A DNA stretch of 64,000 nucleotides. Origin: Flavobacterium hiemivividum (lineage in GTDB: Bacteria; Bacteroidota; Bacteroidia; Flavobacteriales; Flavobacteriaceae). The number at the start of each line of letters is the position of its first letter. The first letter of the stretch is position 1. The stretch lies in the NCBI RefSeq assembly GCF_004349145.1, contig NZ_SMFO01000001.1, positions 434,001 to 498,000 of the forward strand. Direction: 5' to 3'. Made by a program: the position numbers and the translations under genes. The notes beneath the pieces are model-generated. The model did no database searches. It had not been told where the DNA came from and saw nothing but the letters and a program-made list of their open reading frames with translations. Shown here piece after piece: positions 1-9,641 of the stretch.

Positions 1-750
1 AGATTCAGTAACAATAAAGAATACTAAAAATCCCGCTGAGATATTAAAGTTCTTTTTGTAGTAACTATCATCATTAGATTCATCTTGAGCTAAACAATTT
101 TTAGCTGAATAATATCTGTATAAATTCCAACCAATTAAAAATATAGCTGCTCTAACAATCCAAAATGGAAAGTTTAAATAACCAGCCTTATTTGCTATTA
201 ATTTATCATGCGCAACAACTTCAGGATCTAACCAAATGAATAAATGATTAAAGTGTAGTCCACACATAATTAATATCACAAAAAATATAACTGATCCTAC
301 AGGTAAATAAGCAGTAAGACCTTGCATCACTCTAAATAAAACAGGAGACCAGCCTGCCTGTGCTACTTGCTGAATTGCATAGAAAGCTAAAACTCCCATA
401 GAAAGTAGTAGAAAGAAAATACAAGCAACATAAAGTGCTGCCCAAGGCTTGTTTTGCAACTGATGCAAAACATGATTTAAATGTTCTTGGTGTTCGGCAG
501 CCTCTTTAACATCATGAGCAGTCGCATGCTCAGCAGCTCCTACATGAGCGTCTTCAGAAGATTTAGACTCACCATGAGTTGCTTCCACATGAGTTGCCTC
601 TCCGTGACCTCCATGACTTTCTGCGGCAAGAAGATGTTCAACTTCTTGAATATCTTTCGGTGCATTCAAAAAACCATACCCTATTCCTAATAGACCTACG
701 GCCATCAAGATGAAAGAAAAAGTTTTTAATTTATTTGAAAATGTATACAT
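1..750 (-). CDS. actF: Alternative complex III subunit ActF (partial, C-terminus outside window)
   Basis: Membrane subunit of the quinol:cytochrome c oxidoreductase (alternative complex III, ACIII). The frame is open from an ATG at 750 to the window edge, about 250 codons. The protein starts MYTFSNKLKTF with one membrane segment (about residues 9-26), then a histidine-rich hydrophilic stretch (about residues 30-75), then further hydrophobic segments. ActF is related to ActC and to NrfD/PsrC membrane proteins. It lies 27 bases after actE on the same strand, at the end of the visible act operon. Terminal oxidase genes often follow in Flavobacterium but would lie beyond the left edge. Assignment rests on operon position and on the membrane and His-rich pattern. 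Confidence 0.88.
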   Translation of the reverse strand, partial: MYTFSNKLKTFSFILMAVGLLGIGYGFLNAPKDIQEVEHLLAAESHGGHGEATHVEATHGESKSSEDAHVGAAEHATAHDVKEAAEHQEHLNHVLHQLQNKPWAALYVACIFFLLLSMGVLAFYAIQQVAQAGWSPVLFRVMQGLTAYLPVGSVIFFVILIMCGLHFNHLFIWLDPEVVAHDKLIANKAGYLNFPFWIVRAAIFLIGWNLYRYYSAKNCLAQDESNDDSYYKKNFNISAGFLVFFIVTES

Positions 751-777
751 ATCTATTACGATCAGTTTGTTCAACAA

Positions 778-1323
778 TTATAATTGGCTTTTAAGTTTAA
801 GCACGTAGTCAGCAACTAACCAACGTTCGTGTGTACTTAATTGATTAGCATGAGCTCCCATTGAATTTAATCCAAAAGTTTCTACATGAAAAATACTTCC
901 TTCAGTGATTACTCTGTCTTTATAACTAGGAACCCCAAGGAATTTTTCTCTTTCGACTAATTTCCCTTTACCATCTCCAGCATTACCGTGACAAGAGGTG
1001 CAATAAATTTCATATAGTATTTTTCCTTTTTCAGAGTTTCTGTCTAAAGAATCCAATGGTGATTTAAGATTCGCTTTCGCTAACTCATAACCAGCAGTTG
1101 AATTTTCATAATCATAAGGCTCAAAACCTCTATTGATAGTTCCTTCAGCAGGCAATTGCGCTACTTTACCGTTTTTGAACGCATCAGATTCAGCATATGT
1201 TTCATATCCTACTGATTCGTACATGTTTGGAAAGTACTGATAGTTCGGTGCTTTATTATTATGGCAAGATGCTACTAAAATAGTAATACCAAATAATAGT
1301 GTTATTTTATATACCCTTTTCAT
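778..1323 (-). CDS. actE: ActE, monoheme cytochrome c lipoprotein of alternative complex III
   Basis: Class I cytochrome c subunit of ACIII, which passes electrons from quinol towards the soluble carrier or oxidase. The chosen start (ATG at 1323) gives a compact lipoprotein signal with a lipobox ending V-A-S-C at residue 20, so the mature protein should be lipid-anchored. The haem motif CTSCH is at residues 108-112, and a methionine in NSMGAH (about 152) is the likely distal ligand. A longer reading from 1344 adds seven residues but overlaps actD and spoils the signal peptide. The gene starts seven bases after the actD stop. Confidence 0.9.
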   Translation of the reverse strand: MKRVYKITLLFGITILVASCHNNKAPNYQYFPNMYESVGYETYAESDAFKNGKVAQLPAEGTINRGFEPYDYENSTAGYELAKANLKSPLDSLDRNSEKGKILYEIYCTSCHGNAGDGKGKLVEREKFLGVPSYKDRVITEGSIFHVETFGLNSMGAHANQLSTHERWLVADYVLKLKSQL

Positions 1324-1330
1324 ATCTAGA

Positions 1331-1855
1331 TTAATTCTTTTCAATTACTTTAACTTCTACAGCTCCTGTACTTTGGAAAAAAGAAACTAATTCTTCTTCG
1401 TTATTGTTAATCGCTACTTCCATTAAGAAGTGGTCATCTGTAGTTCTAACATCAGGATTTTCAGCTTCTTTGAATGGCCACAATCTACTTCTCATATAAA
1501 AAGTAATTACCATTAAATGCGCTGCAAAAAATACGGTCATTTCAAACATAATTGGCACAAATGCCGGCATATTTTGAATGTAGCTAAAACTTGGTTTTCC
1601 ACCAATATCTTGTGGCCAATCTTGAATCATAATCAAATTCATCATCCAAGTAGCAAATGAAATACCAATACAACCGTATATGAATGAACATATAGCTAAT
1701 CTAGTTGGCGCAAGTCCCATTGCTTTATCCAAACCGTGAACCGGAAATGGAGTAAAAACTTCTTCAATATGGTGATGAGCTGCTCTGGTTTGTTTAACCG
1801 CATCCATCAATATATCATCGTCATTATAAATGGCGTATATTACTTTGTTACTCAT
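1331..1855 (-). CDS. actD: ActD, DUF3341 membrane subunit of alternative complex III
   Basis: DUF3341 protein of 174 residues. A soluble N-terminal part (about 1-50) is followed by two membrane helices (about 53-75 and 96-120) and an acidic soluble C-terminus. In ACIII, ActD sits beside ActC and is a structural subunit without cofactors. It overlaps the actC stop by eight bases, so translation is probably coupled. Identification rests on this fold pattern and its place between actC and actE, the standard act gene order. Confidence 0.9.
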   Translation of the reverse strand: MSNKVIYAIYNDDDILMDAVKQTRAAHHHIEEVFTPFPVHGLDKAMGLAPTRLAICSFIYGCIGISFATWMMNLIMIQDWPQDIGGKPSFSYIQNMPAFVPIMFEMTVFFAAHLMVITFYMRSRLWPFKEAENPDVRTTDDHFLMEVAINNNEEELVSFFQSTGAVEVKVIEKN

Positions 1856-3251
1856 GGTGTGAATCTTTATTTGCTTCTCTTTCTCTTTTGTAATTATCTC
1901 CAGTTCCTTTCAATATCGTTTTAACCTCTGCCTGTGCAATTACAGGGAATGTTCTAGAGTACAATAAAAACAATACAAAGAAAAAACCAATTGTTCCTAT
2001 GAAAATCCCTATATCTACAAACGTTGGTGAAAACATTGTCCATGATGAAGGTAAATAATCTCTATGTAAAGAAGTAACAATAATTACAAATCTTTCAAAC
2101 CACATTCCAATATTTACAACAATCGAAATGATAAATGAAAACATAATACTTGTTCTTAATTTCTTGAACCACATAAATTGTGGAGAGAAAACATTACAAG
2201 TCATCATCGACCAATATGCCCACCAGTAAGGTCCGGTAGCTCTATTTAAGAAAGCATATTGCTCGTATTCAACTCCTGAATACCATGCAATGAAAAGCTC
2301 AGTAATGTAAGCAACCCCTACAATAGAACCTGTAATCATAATTACAATGTTCATTAATTCAATATGCTGAATAGTAATGTACGCTTCTAAATTCGACACC
2401 TTTCTCATAATAATAAGCAAGGTATTTACCATTGCAAATCCAGAGAAAACCGCTCCAGCGACAAAGTAAGGAGGGAAAATTGTAGTATGCCATCCTGGAA
2501 TTACAGAGGTAGCAAAGTCCATCGATACAATGGTGTGTACAGAAAGAACAAGTGGAGTAGCTAATCCTGCAAGAACTAAAGATACTTCTTCAAAACGTTG
2601 CCAGTCTTTTGCTCTACCGCTCCATCCAAAACTTAAAATAGAATAAACTCTTTTATTAAAAGGAGTAATCGCTCTATCTCTTAGCATAGCAAAATCAGGT
2701 AACAATCCAGTCCACCAGAAAACTAATGACACTGACAAGTAAGTAGAAATTGCAAATACATCCCAAAGTAATGGTGAATTGAAGTTCACCCATAGAGATC
2801 CAAACTGATTTGGTATTGGTAAAACCCAGTACGCTAACCATGGACGACCCATGTGAATAATTGGAAATAAACCCGCTTGGATAACGGAGAAAATTGTCAT
2901 TGCTTCTGCAGAGCGGTTAATCGCCATTCTCCATCGTTGACGGAATAATAATAATACCGCGGAAATTAATGTTCCTGCATGTCCGATACCAACCCACCAA
3001 ACGAAGTTTGTGATATCCCATGCCCAACCAACTGTTTTATTTAATCCCCATGTTCCAATACCTGTAGATACGGTGTAAATTATACAGCCTATTCCCCAAA
3101 GGAAAGCTGCTAATGCGATTGAAAATACAATCCACCAATGTTTGTTTGCTTTCCCTTCAACAGGTGCAGCTACATCAACTGTTACGTCGTGATAAGATCT
3201 ATCACCTATAACTAAAGGTTTTCTAATGGTTGCTTCGTAGTGAGACGACAT
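1848..3251 (-). CDS. actC: ActC, NrfD/PsrC-type quinol-binding membrane subunit
   Basis: Polytopic protein of 467 residues with about ten membrane helices, of the NrfD/PsrC family. It is the main quinol-oxidising membrane subunit of ACIII. Helices begin near residue 38 (WWIVFSIALAAFLWG) and run almost to the C-terminus, which ends in a charged tail rich in K, R, E and H. The gene follows actB by 38 bases and overlaps actD. Length and position match ActC of Flavobacterium and other Bacteroidota. Confidence 0.93.
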   Translation of the reverse strand: MSSHYEATIRKPLVIGDRSYHDVTVDVAAPVEGKANKHWWIVFSIALAAFLWGIGCIIYTVSTGIGTWGLNKTVGWAWDITNFVWWVGIGHAGTLISAVLLLFRQRWRMAINRSAEAMTIFSVIQAGLFPIIHMGRPWLAYWVLPIPNQFGSLWVNFNSPLLWDVFAISTYLSVSLVFWWTGLLPDFAMLRDRAITPFNKRVYSILSFGWSGRAKDWQRFEEVSLVLAGLATPLVLSVHTIVSMDFATSVIPGWHTTIFPPYFVAGAVFSGFAMVNTLLIIMRKVSNLEAYITIQHIELMNIVIMITGSIVGVAYITELFIAWYSGVEYEQYAFLNRATGPYWWAYWSMMTCNVFSPQFMWFKKLRTSIMFSFIISIVVNIGMWFERFVIIVTSLHRDYLPSSWTMFSPTFVDIGIFIGTIGFFFVLFLLYSRTFPVIAQAEVKTILKGTGDNYKREREANKDSHHE

Positions 3252-3289
3252 AATCCTTTATCTTGTTTCTTAATTAATAATTTTTTGTA

Positions 3290-6200
3290 CTAAGTATTTC
3301 TAACTTTCACGTGATAAATCACATTTGGTTTTGTTCCTACATGCTCTAATAAATGATACATTCTGTCATCTTCTACTAATTTAGTAATTTGACTTGCTTT
3401 ATCATTAACATCTCCAAAAGTCATTGCTCCGTTAGAACAAGCATTTGAACATGCAGTTTGGAATTCACCATCAACGATTTCTCTTCCTTCTTTTTTAGCA
3501 TTTAAAATAGTCGCTTGTGTCATTTGAATACACATTGAACATTTTTCCATAACTCCACGAGAACGAACATTCACATCAGGATTTAAAACCATACGTCCTA
3601 GATCATCATTCATATGATAATCAAACTCACTGTTTTTGTTATACAAGAACCAGTTAAAACGACGTACTTTATAAGGACAGTTGTTAGCACAATAACGCGT
3701 ACCAACACATCTGTTATATGCCATATGGTTTTGACCTTGACGGCTATGTGATGTTGCCGCTACAGGACAAACAGTTTCACATGGCGCATGATTACAATGC
3801 TGACACATTACCGGCTGGAATGAAACTTGAGGATTATCTCCTGCTTTTTCCATTTCATTGAATGTAGACAATGAACTTGACAAACCAGAAATATTATTTT
3901 TTCTTTGGTTGTCACCTTCAAATGTACTTTCAGAAGAATAATATCTATCAATACGCAACCAGTGCATATCACGACTTCTTCTTATCTCAGATTTTCCTAC
4001 TACAGGAACATTGTTCTCAGCATGACAGGCAATAACACAAGCACCACATCCAGTACAAGCATTCAAATCAATAGAAAGATTAAAGTGATGTCCAACCGAA
4101 CGATCAAAAGAATCCCATAAATCTACTGTAGTAGCTTCTACTTCTTTATGATCTAAGGATACCATAGGAACTGGGTTCCACAACTTAGCATCTTTAGTAT
4201 TAAAGATTTCCAAAGATGTTTCTTTGATAATATCTCCTCTACCCATTAATGTTTTTTGACCTTGAACACAAGCAAACTCGTGATCTCCGCCAGCTTTTTC
4301 TAATGTAACAGATTGTACATTATTAAAACCTTTATATAAAGAGTAAGCATTAATACCTACTTGCATTTCTTCTTTCAAAGCCGCTTTGCGACCATATCCT
4401 AAAGCCAATCCAATTGTCCCTACAGCTTGACCTGGCTGAACAATTACAGGCACGTTTTCTAATTTTAGACCATCAACCGTAGTGATCGTAGCATAACTTC
4501 CGTTAAGACCTCCATTAGCAACAATTTCATTAGACATTGTTAACTCTCGAGCATCTGCACTTGAAACAGTAACATAATTATCCCAAGAAACTCTTGTGAT
4601 AGGATCTGGAAACTCTTGCAACCAAGGATTATTTGCTTGCTGTCCATCACCCATTCCTGTTTTAGTATACAATACTAATTCAAAACCTGGAACAGCTTTT
4701 GAACTAGCTAATACACTTGCAGCTCCGCTATAATCAGCAGTACCACCAGCGATAGACTGAGGAGCACCAACATAAACTCCATCATGCAATATTTTATTCC
4801 AAGAAGAACCTGAAACTATCGAAGATGAATTTGCTTTGATATAATCATAATAAGTCCCTGACAAACCATTTAAAGACATTAAAACATCTTGAAATTGTTT
4901 TGTATCAAACAATGGACGAATTGTAGGTTGAGTTAAACTATAAGTACCATTAGTAAGACTTAAATCTCCCCAAGCCTCAAGATAATGAGGAACCGGAGCA
5001 GCAATAGTACTAACTAAAGCCGTTTCATCTTCTTTTAACGATAAAGAAACAGAAGTAGTCACTTTTTTAAGCCCTTCAACAAAAGACGCCGAATCAGCTA
5101 ATGTATAAACAGGATTAACACCACTCATTATTAAAGTATGAACGCTTCCCGCTTTCATATCCTTAACTAACTGAGCAACTTTTTCGTTAGATCCTTTTCT
5201 TATTTGTCTTGCACCAGTAGTAGTAAAAGCTTCACTAGCTAAAACTTGATTAATAGCCAAAACTAATAATTGAGCATTTTTATCCTCAATACCAGAAACC
5301 AAAACTCCTTTTGAACCAGCTGCTTTTAATTGTTGTGCCGCCTTTGTAACTTCAGCTTTGAAAGCCGCGTCTAAACTTACAGCAACCGCAGAACCAGTTA
5401 CAATATTATATATGTGAACTAATGCTTGTTTTTGATTTGCAGTTGACATCGGTAAACGTCTATCAGCAGCAGCACCAGACAAAGTCATATTTGCTTCTAA
5501 TTGAAAATGACGCGACATTTTTCCGTTTTTAGGAACTCTGCCTTGCGCATAACCTGAGTCATACCCACCACCTTGCCAATCACCGAGAAAATCTGCACCT
5601 ACAGAAACTATAAGTGAAGCTTTTGAAAAATCATAATCAACTAACGCTCTTTCACCGTAAACAGTTTCGAAAGCATCTAAAGCCTCAGAAGAAGAAACCG
5701 CATCATAAATAACATGTTTCGCACCTGGATTTGAAGCTATAAATTGACCGATTAATTTTTCAGTTGATGGACTTGCTAATGTATTAGTTAACAATACTAC
5801 TTGTCCACCTTTAGCATTAGCCTCAACGATACTTGATTTGATTTTTGAATCTACAGCAGACCAAGTTGAATCTTTACCTCCAATTTTCGGCTCTTTCAAA
5901 CGCATATTATCATACAACGACAAAATCGATGCGTGAATTCTTGCATTAGCAGTAAATTTCGCTCCTGAAATAGTATTGTTATCTATTTTAATAGGACGCC
6001 CTTCGCGAGTTTTAACAAGTAGGTTTGCAAAATCAAAACCATCAAAGACAGAAGTAGCATAATAATCTGCTACCCCAGGAATGATTTGCTCTGGCTGCAA
6101 TACATAAGGAATCGACTTGTTAACCGGACCTTCACATGCAGCAAGCGTAGCCGCTGCAGTACTAAATCCAACGTACTTTAAAAAGTCACGACGTGATGTT

Positions 6201-6340
6201 GAAGAAGACATTGCCTCTTTACTTCCTAAAAATTCATCAGTAGGAATTGGTTCAACAAATTCGTTATTTCTAAGCGCCTCAACAATAGAACCGTTTTCTA
6301 GTTCTTCAACACTTTTCCAGTATTTTTTGTTTGATGACAT
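3290..6340 (-). CDS. actB: ActB, molybdopterin-oxidoreductase-like plus ferredoxin-like Fe-S subunit
   Basis: Large periplasmic subunit of ACIII, 1016 residues. A twin-arginine export motif (SRRDFLK, arginines at 50-51) is followed by a lipobox-like L-A-A-C with cysteine 69, so the protein is probably exported folded and lipid-anchored. Residues of about 90-740 resemble a molybdopterin oxidoreductase that in this family carries no molybdenum cofactor. The C-terminal third is a ferredoxin-like module whose cysteine clusters start at CTGCGACVIACH, CQHCNHAPCETVC, CVGTRYCANNC and CSMC, enough for several Fe-S clusters. It lies between actA and actC. Confidence 0.95.
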   Translation of the reverse strand: MSSNKKYWKSVEELENGSIVEALRNNEFVEPIPTDEFLGSKEAMSSSTSRRDFLKYVGFSTAAATLAACEGPVNKSIPYVLQPEQIIPGVADYYATSVFDGFDFANLLVKTREGRPIKIDNNTISGAKFTANARIHASILSLYDNMRLKEPKIGGKDSTWSAVDSKIKSSIVEANAKGGQVVLLTNTLASPSTEKLIGQFIASNPGAKHVIYDAVSSSEALDAFETVYGERALVDYDFSKASLIVSVGADFLGDWQGGGYDSGYAQGRVPKNGKMSRHFQLEANMTLSGAAADRRLPMSTANQKQALVHIYNIVTGSAVAVSLDAAFKAEVTKAAQQLKAAGSKGVLVSGIEDKNAQLLVLAINQVLASEAFTTTGARQIRKGSNEKVAQLVKDMKAGSVHTLIMSGVNPVYTLADSASFVEGLKKVTTSVSLSLKEDETALVSTIAAPVPHYLEAWGDLSLTNGTYSLTQPTIRPLFDTKQFQDVLMSLNGLSGTYYDYIKANSSSIVSGSSWNKILHDGVYVGAPQSIAGGTADYSGAASVLASSKAVPGFELVLYTKTGMGDGQQANNPWLQEFPDPITRVSWDNYVTVSSADARELTMSNEIVANGGLNGSYATITTVDGLKLENVPVIVQPGQAVGTIGLALGYGRKAALKEEMQVGINAYSLYKGFNNVQSVTLEKAGGDHEFACVQGQKTLMGRGDIIKETSLEIFNTKDAKLWNPVPMVSLDHKEVEATTVDLWDSFDRSVGHHFNLSIDLNACTGCGACVIACHAENNVPVVGKSEIRRSRDMHWLRIDRYYSSESTFEGDNQRKNNISGLSSSLSTFNEMEKAGDNPQVSFQPVMCQHCNHAPCETVCPVAATSHSRQGQNHMAYNRCVGTRYCANNCPYKVRRFNWFLYNKNSEFDYHMNDDLGRMVLNPDVNVRSRGVMEKCSMCIQMTQATILNAKKEGREIVDGEFQTACSNACSNGAMTFGDVNDKASQITKLVEDDRMYHLLEHVGTKPNVIYHVKVRNT

Positions 6341-6372
6341 TGTATATAAATATTAAAATCTTAATAATTTGA

Positions 6373-7692
6373 TTAATAGTGACATTTACCACACTCTAAT
6401 CCACCCATTTGCGCTGCAGTCAATTTTTCAACACCGTATTTTTTAGAAAGTTCTTCATGAATTTTAGTATAATATTCATTCCCTTCCATCTTTACATCCG
6501 TTTTTCTATGACAGTCGATACACCAGCCCATTGTTAATGGAGCAAATTGTTTTTGAAGCTCATAAGTTTCAACTGGACCGTGACATGTTTGACACTCAAT
6601 TCCAGCAACACTAACGTGCTGAGAGTGGTTAAAATAAACAAAATCAGGTAAATTATGAATACGAACCCATTTTACAGGTTGTGATTTTCCTGTGTATGAT
6701 TGAGATGATTTATCCCAACCCACAGCCGCATACAACTTATTTATTTCCTCATCATAGAATGCTTTGCTGTATTCTGGCGTAGCAGTAGTTTCAGCAACTT
6801 CAGCTATACTCTTATGACAGTTCATACAAACATTCAAAGAAGGAATTCCAGCATTTTTACTTACTCTAGCAGCAGAGTGACAGTATTTACAGTTGATTTC
6901 GTTGTCACCAGCGTGAATTTTATGAGAAAAATGTATTGGCTGAATAGGCTCATAATTTTGATCTACCCCCACTTGCATTAAGAAGCCATAAACAAAATAA
7001 GCACTAACCAGCAATAAAAGAATAGATGAAACCAATACTAAAAATTGACTCTGAGCAAATGCTTTCCAAATTGGAGTAGTTTTAGCCTTAGGCTCAATTA
7101 CGATACCATTTGCTTTAGCAACTTTTCGTAAAACATTATTTACCAACACCAACATAACAACCAACATTGCCATAACAAGAGCAAGAGCTCCTAATATCAC
7201 AGTATCAGATATCCCACTTTGATTAGATTCGCCTGCAACAACAGCACCTGCAACGGCAGCTGGAGCCTCTACTTTCTTTTCAGAAGTATAAGCTATGATA
7301 TCATCTATGTTAGATTCAGATAACGCAGGAAAAGCAGTCATAGGAACTTTATTGTTCTCTTCAAAAACTTTCACAGCAGCTTTATCTCCAGATTTTATAA
7401 GTGCAGCACTATTCTGAACCCACTTATACATCCAAGGCATATCGTGTTTTTCAGCAATACCTCTAAGAGCAGGGCCTGTTGATTTAGCATCAAGCTTATG
7501 ACACGCAGCACAATTAGAATTAAAAAGTTCTTTACCCTTTACCGGGTCACCACCTAAAGTAGCTACTGGAGCTTCAGTTGCGTCAGCTGGAGCAGCATCT
7601 TGCGCAAATGAAGTTAAGGAAAACGTAAGCATTAAAGCTAAGCTTACAAATAGTTTCCTTGAGTTCGAATTATGGTTACCCACCTTTTTCAT
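6373..7692 (-). CDS. actA: ActA, multihaem cytochrome c subunit with fused monohaem domain
   Basis: First gene of the act operon, 439 residues. A signal peptide (residues 1-30) is followed by a class I cytochrome c domain with CAACH at 61-65. Next come two membrane segments (about 160-187 and 213-238) and a C-terminal domain with five more haem motifs: CKYCH, CMNCH, CQTCH, CIDCH and CGKCH. That makes six c-type haem sites, against five in the core pentahaem ActA; the extra one is the N-terminal domain. It transfers electrons in ACIII. The promoter lies about 90 bases upstream. Confidence 0.94.
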   Translation of the reverse strand: MKKVGNHNSNSRKLFVSLALMLTFSLTSFAQDAAPADATEAPVATLGGDPVKGKELFNSNCAACHKLDAKSTGPALRGIAEKHDMPWMYKWVQNSAALIKSGDKAAVKVFEENNKVPMTAFPALSESNIDDIIAYTSEKKVEAPAAVAGAVVAGESNQSGISDTVILGALALVMAMLVVMLVLVNNVLRKVAKANGIVIEPKAKTTPIWKAFAQSQFLVLVSSILLLLVSAYFVYGFLMQVGVDQNYEPIQPIHFSHKIHAGDNEINCKYCHSAARVSKNAGIPSLNVCMNCHKSIAEVAETTATPEYSKAFYDEEINKLYAAVGWDKSSQSYTGKSQPVKWVRIHNLPDFVYFNHSQHVSVAGIECQTCHGPVETYELQKQFAPLTMGWCIDCHRKTDVKMEGNEYYTKIHEELSKKYGVEKLTAAQMGGLECGKCHY

Positions 7693-7780
7693 AAAATATA
7701 ATGATTATCTAATAAAAATTGGCACAGTTTTCTCTATAAACACTTATATAAAAAAACAGTCCCTTTATTTTAAACTTCGA

Positions 7781-7809
7781 CAAAAATACGACTTATGAAC
7801 TATTCTCAA
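7781..7809 (-). promoter_or_regulatory. Promoter of the act operon
   Basis: On the minus strand, TTG at 7809-7807, an 18-base spacer, then TATTTTTG at 7788-7781. This matches the Bacteroidota primary-sigma consensus at both boxes. Transcription would start near 7777, leaving an 85-base leader before actA. Confidence 0.65.
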
Positions 7810-7885
7810 AACCTTAAAATAGTCTTAATCATAATTTATAACTGTTCTAAATAATAATTATGTTTTACATTCATTCATTAAATAC

Positions 7886-7893
7886 TATTTTTG
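7886..7893 (+). promoter_or_regulatory. -7 box upstream of the SPOR gene
   Basis: TATTTTTG matches TAnnTTTG exactly. It overlaps the TTG at 7891 that would be the first codon of the longer reading, so the ATG at 7912 is the better start. No clear -33 box is visible. Confidence 0.5.
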
Positions 7894-7911
7894 CTTAAAA
7901 ACCACTACGTT

Positions 7912-8301
7912 ATGAGAATTTCAATAATAAAAAACATCTTTTTTTACTCCATTTTACTCAGCATTTTATCTACTAATGCGAAAGCGCAGGATCGAAACCT
8001 GACGGTTACCCAAGATTCAAAATTCGAACAATTATTAAATGAAAAAAGAAAAATAAACCCCTCACTAACTGTAAATGAGCGCTATAAAATTCAAGTTTTT
8101 AGTGGCGATAGTGACAAAGCAAAAAAGACCTTAAATGATTGCAAACAGAATTTTTCAGATTTAGATGGCACTATTGTTTTCAATACTCCAAATTACAAAG
8201 TTTGGGTTGGTAATTTCAGAACTCGAATTGAAGCGGAACGCAATTTAATAGAAATTCGTAGAAAGTACGAAAATGCTTATCTGATAAAACCTCAAAAATA
8301 A
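7912..8301 (+). CDS. Secreted SPOR-domain protein
   Basis: Small exported protein of 129 residues. An N-terminal signal segment (about 1-27, MRISIIKNIFFYS onward) ends near NAKAQ. A SPOR-type domain fills the C-terminal half: the segment YKIQVFSGD, the central N-Y-K-V-W-V-G-N-F and the final region around RRKYENAYLI are typical. SPOR domains bind denuded septal peptidoglycan, so a cell-envelope or division-site role is likely. The gene stands alone, divergent from the act operon, and is followed by a strong terminator. Confidence 0.82.
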   Translation: MRISIIKNIFFYSILLSILSTNAKAQDRNLTVTQDSKFEQLLNEKRKINPSLTVNERYKIQVFSGDSDKAKKTLNDCKQNFSDLDGTIVFNTPNYKVWVGNFRTRIEAERNLIEIRRKYENAYLIKPQK

Positions 8302-8350
8302 ATATTGAAGTCGACTATCTTCTTTAATAAGTATTCAACTGCACTGAATT

Positions 8351-8390
8351 ACAAGAAACCATTCGCCGCGACGAATGGTTTCTTGTTTTA
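8351..8390 (+). terminator. Rho-independent terminator after the SPOR gene
   Basis: A perfect 15-base stem (8351-8365 with 8372-8386) around a six-base loop, followed by TTTTA. Confidence 0.85.
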
Positions 8391-8485
8391 ATTCGTTTGC
8401 AATTCCTTTGTTTGTGGGTACAGATTGCAAATCTGCGCTATCGTTTTCAACAAATTGGAGCCATCTGGGTATGGTAATAAAATCC

Positions 8486-8515
8486 AAAAGCCACTCCGTT
8501 TTGAAGTGGCTTTTT
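8486..8515. terminator. Second terminator-like hairpin
   Basis: AAAAGCCACT (8486-8495) pairs with AGTGGCTTTT (8505-8514) across a nine-base loop. A-tract and T-tract flank it, so it could act on either strand, for example on transcripts from the decayed region to its right. Confidence 0.65.
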
Positions 8516-8658
8516 CGTTGTATCTAATTGTCGCTATGACGATACTACAAATAGTTGATTATACGTAGATATTATAAAAAATAACTAGACACCAAAAAAT
8601 CTAATTCGCTACATGTTCATAAAACATTTCTGTCAGTAGCATTATGTACAAACAACAT

Positions 8659-8944
8659 CTACTCCTTTAAAAAACAATACACTTTTGGAAAATCATCTTT
8701 AACTAAATGTGATGCACCGCATTCTAAACCAACATCCAGATACGACCAATCTTTATTCTTGTCGTTTTATTTATATTTTTAAATGAATTAACAAACTGCT
8801 GTTCCCCAATTTTGACTAGTAAACTTACCAATAGCTCTCCATGTACATAACCAACCGAGTTCTCGAAGTGCAGTAAACATAATTTTTTGATAGATATATC
8901 GTCATTGTTACAACTTTTGTCTCCTACTTTGCAGTAATTAACTC
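8659..8944 (-). pseudogene. Decayed small gene, possible immunity-protein remnant
   Basis: Read on the minus strand with one frameshift near 8770, this gives a coherent protein-like sequence of about 95 residues. It contains LLHFENSVGYVHGELLVSLL and, after the shift, DWSYLDVGLECGASHLV, ending at a stop at 8659. No start codon is visible upstream. I do not recognise the family. Its position just downstream of an RHS core remnant suggests the immunity gene of a former toxin, which is inference. Confidence 0.4.
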
Positions 8945-9409
8945 CTTGTTATTCTACGTTAGACATTAATAATGAAACTATTTCCACTCCATTAATGTTA
9001 CATTTGTTTTCGCATTAAACACTGCAAAGGCAGATAATCCAGATACTTAAAACCATTTTAAACTATTCATCCTTTTATTTTTCTTTAACTATAGCTTCAC
9101 CTATAATAGTTAATATGCCGAAGTTTACTAGCCAATAAAATGGATCCTATACTTAACTACCTCTATTCTCTAGTAAAGTTTCTGTCCCTAAATGAAATCT
9201 AAATCCGCCTTTATCGCTAACGTCAGCTTTATTATTATAAGGTTCAAAATCTTGCTTAACAAGTCTAAACCAACCATTATATTTTTATCAGCATTATTAT
9301 CGATAATATCATACGCTTTATTTGGAATACGTTGCTGTTGCGATCTCTCGAGAGCCATGTTCTACAACACCATCGGTCGATTTATTAAATAAGAACTCAG
9401 CTCTAAGTC

Positions 9410-9589
9410 TTCCAATTCTCTTGTATCTACGACCCTGTTTCCTCAAAAATTATAAGCTGATTGATAAGCATATTTTTCTGTAAATGGGTCAATAGAAATA
9501 AATTGTCCAATTGCAAAATCATAATTTCTATACTTAAAGCTATACCAGTTCAGTCCCAACTGTTCTTGGATCACTTTTCCATTATACTT
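9410..9589 (-). pseudogene. RHS repeat-associated core remnant (polymorphic toxin)
   Basis: On the minus strand the sequence encodes a recognisable RHS core end: YNGKVIQEQLGLNWY, then RNYDFAIGQFISIDPFTEKY, then a Y-N-F followed by an in-frame TGA, and NRVVDTRELE. This is the hyper-conserved motif block that precedes the variable toxin tip of RHS/YD-repeat proteins. There is no upstream repeat region: the infB terminator follows within about 20 bases, so the 5' part is deleted. Downstream to about 9130 lie fragments that may be the toxin tip, broken by stops and frameshifts. Confidence 0.75.
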
Positions 9590-9609
9590 AATATTTTTAA
9601 ATATATAAC

Positions 9610-9641
9610 AAAAAAAAATCCCGACGAATCGGGATTTTTTT
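9610..9641 (-). terminator. Terminator of the rimP-nusA-infB operon
   Basis: TCCCGA and TCGGGA pair around a CGAA loop, flanked by an A-tract and a T-tract. It lies about 20 bases past the infB stop on the minus strand. Confidence 0.85.

Noticed and set aside
8421-8445. Short palindrome CAGATT-GCA-AATCTG as a mobile-element end
   Set aside because: No transposase, target duplication or second copy is visible in the window, so it is only noted in the gap description.
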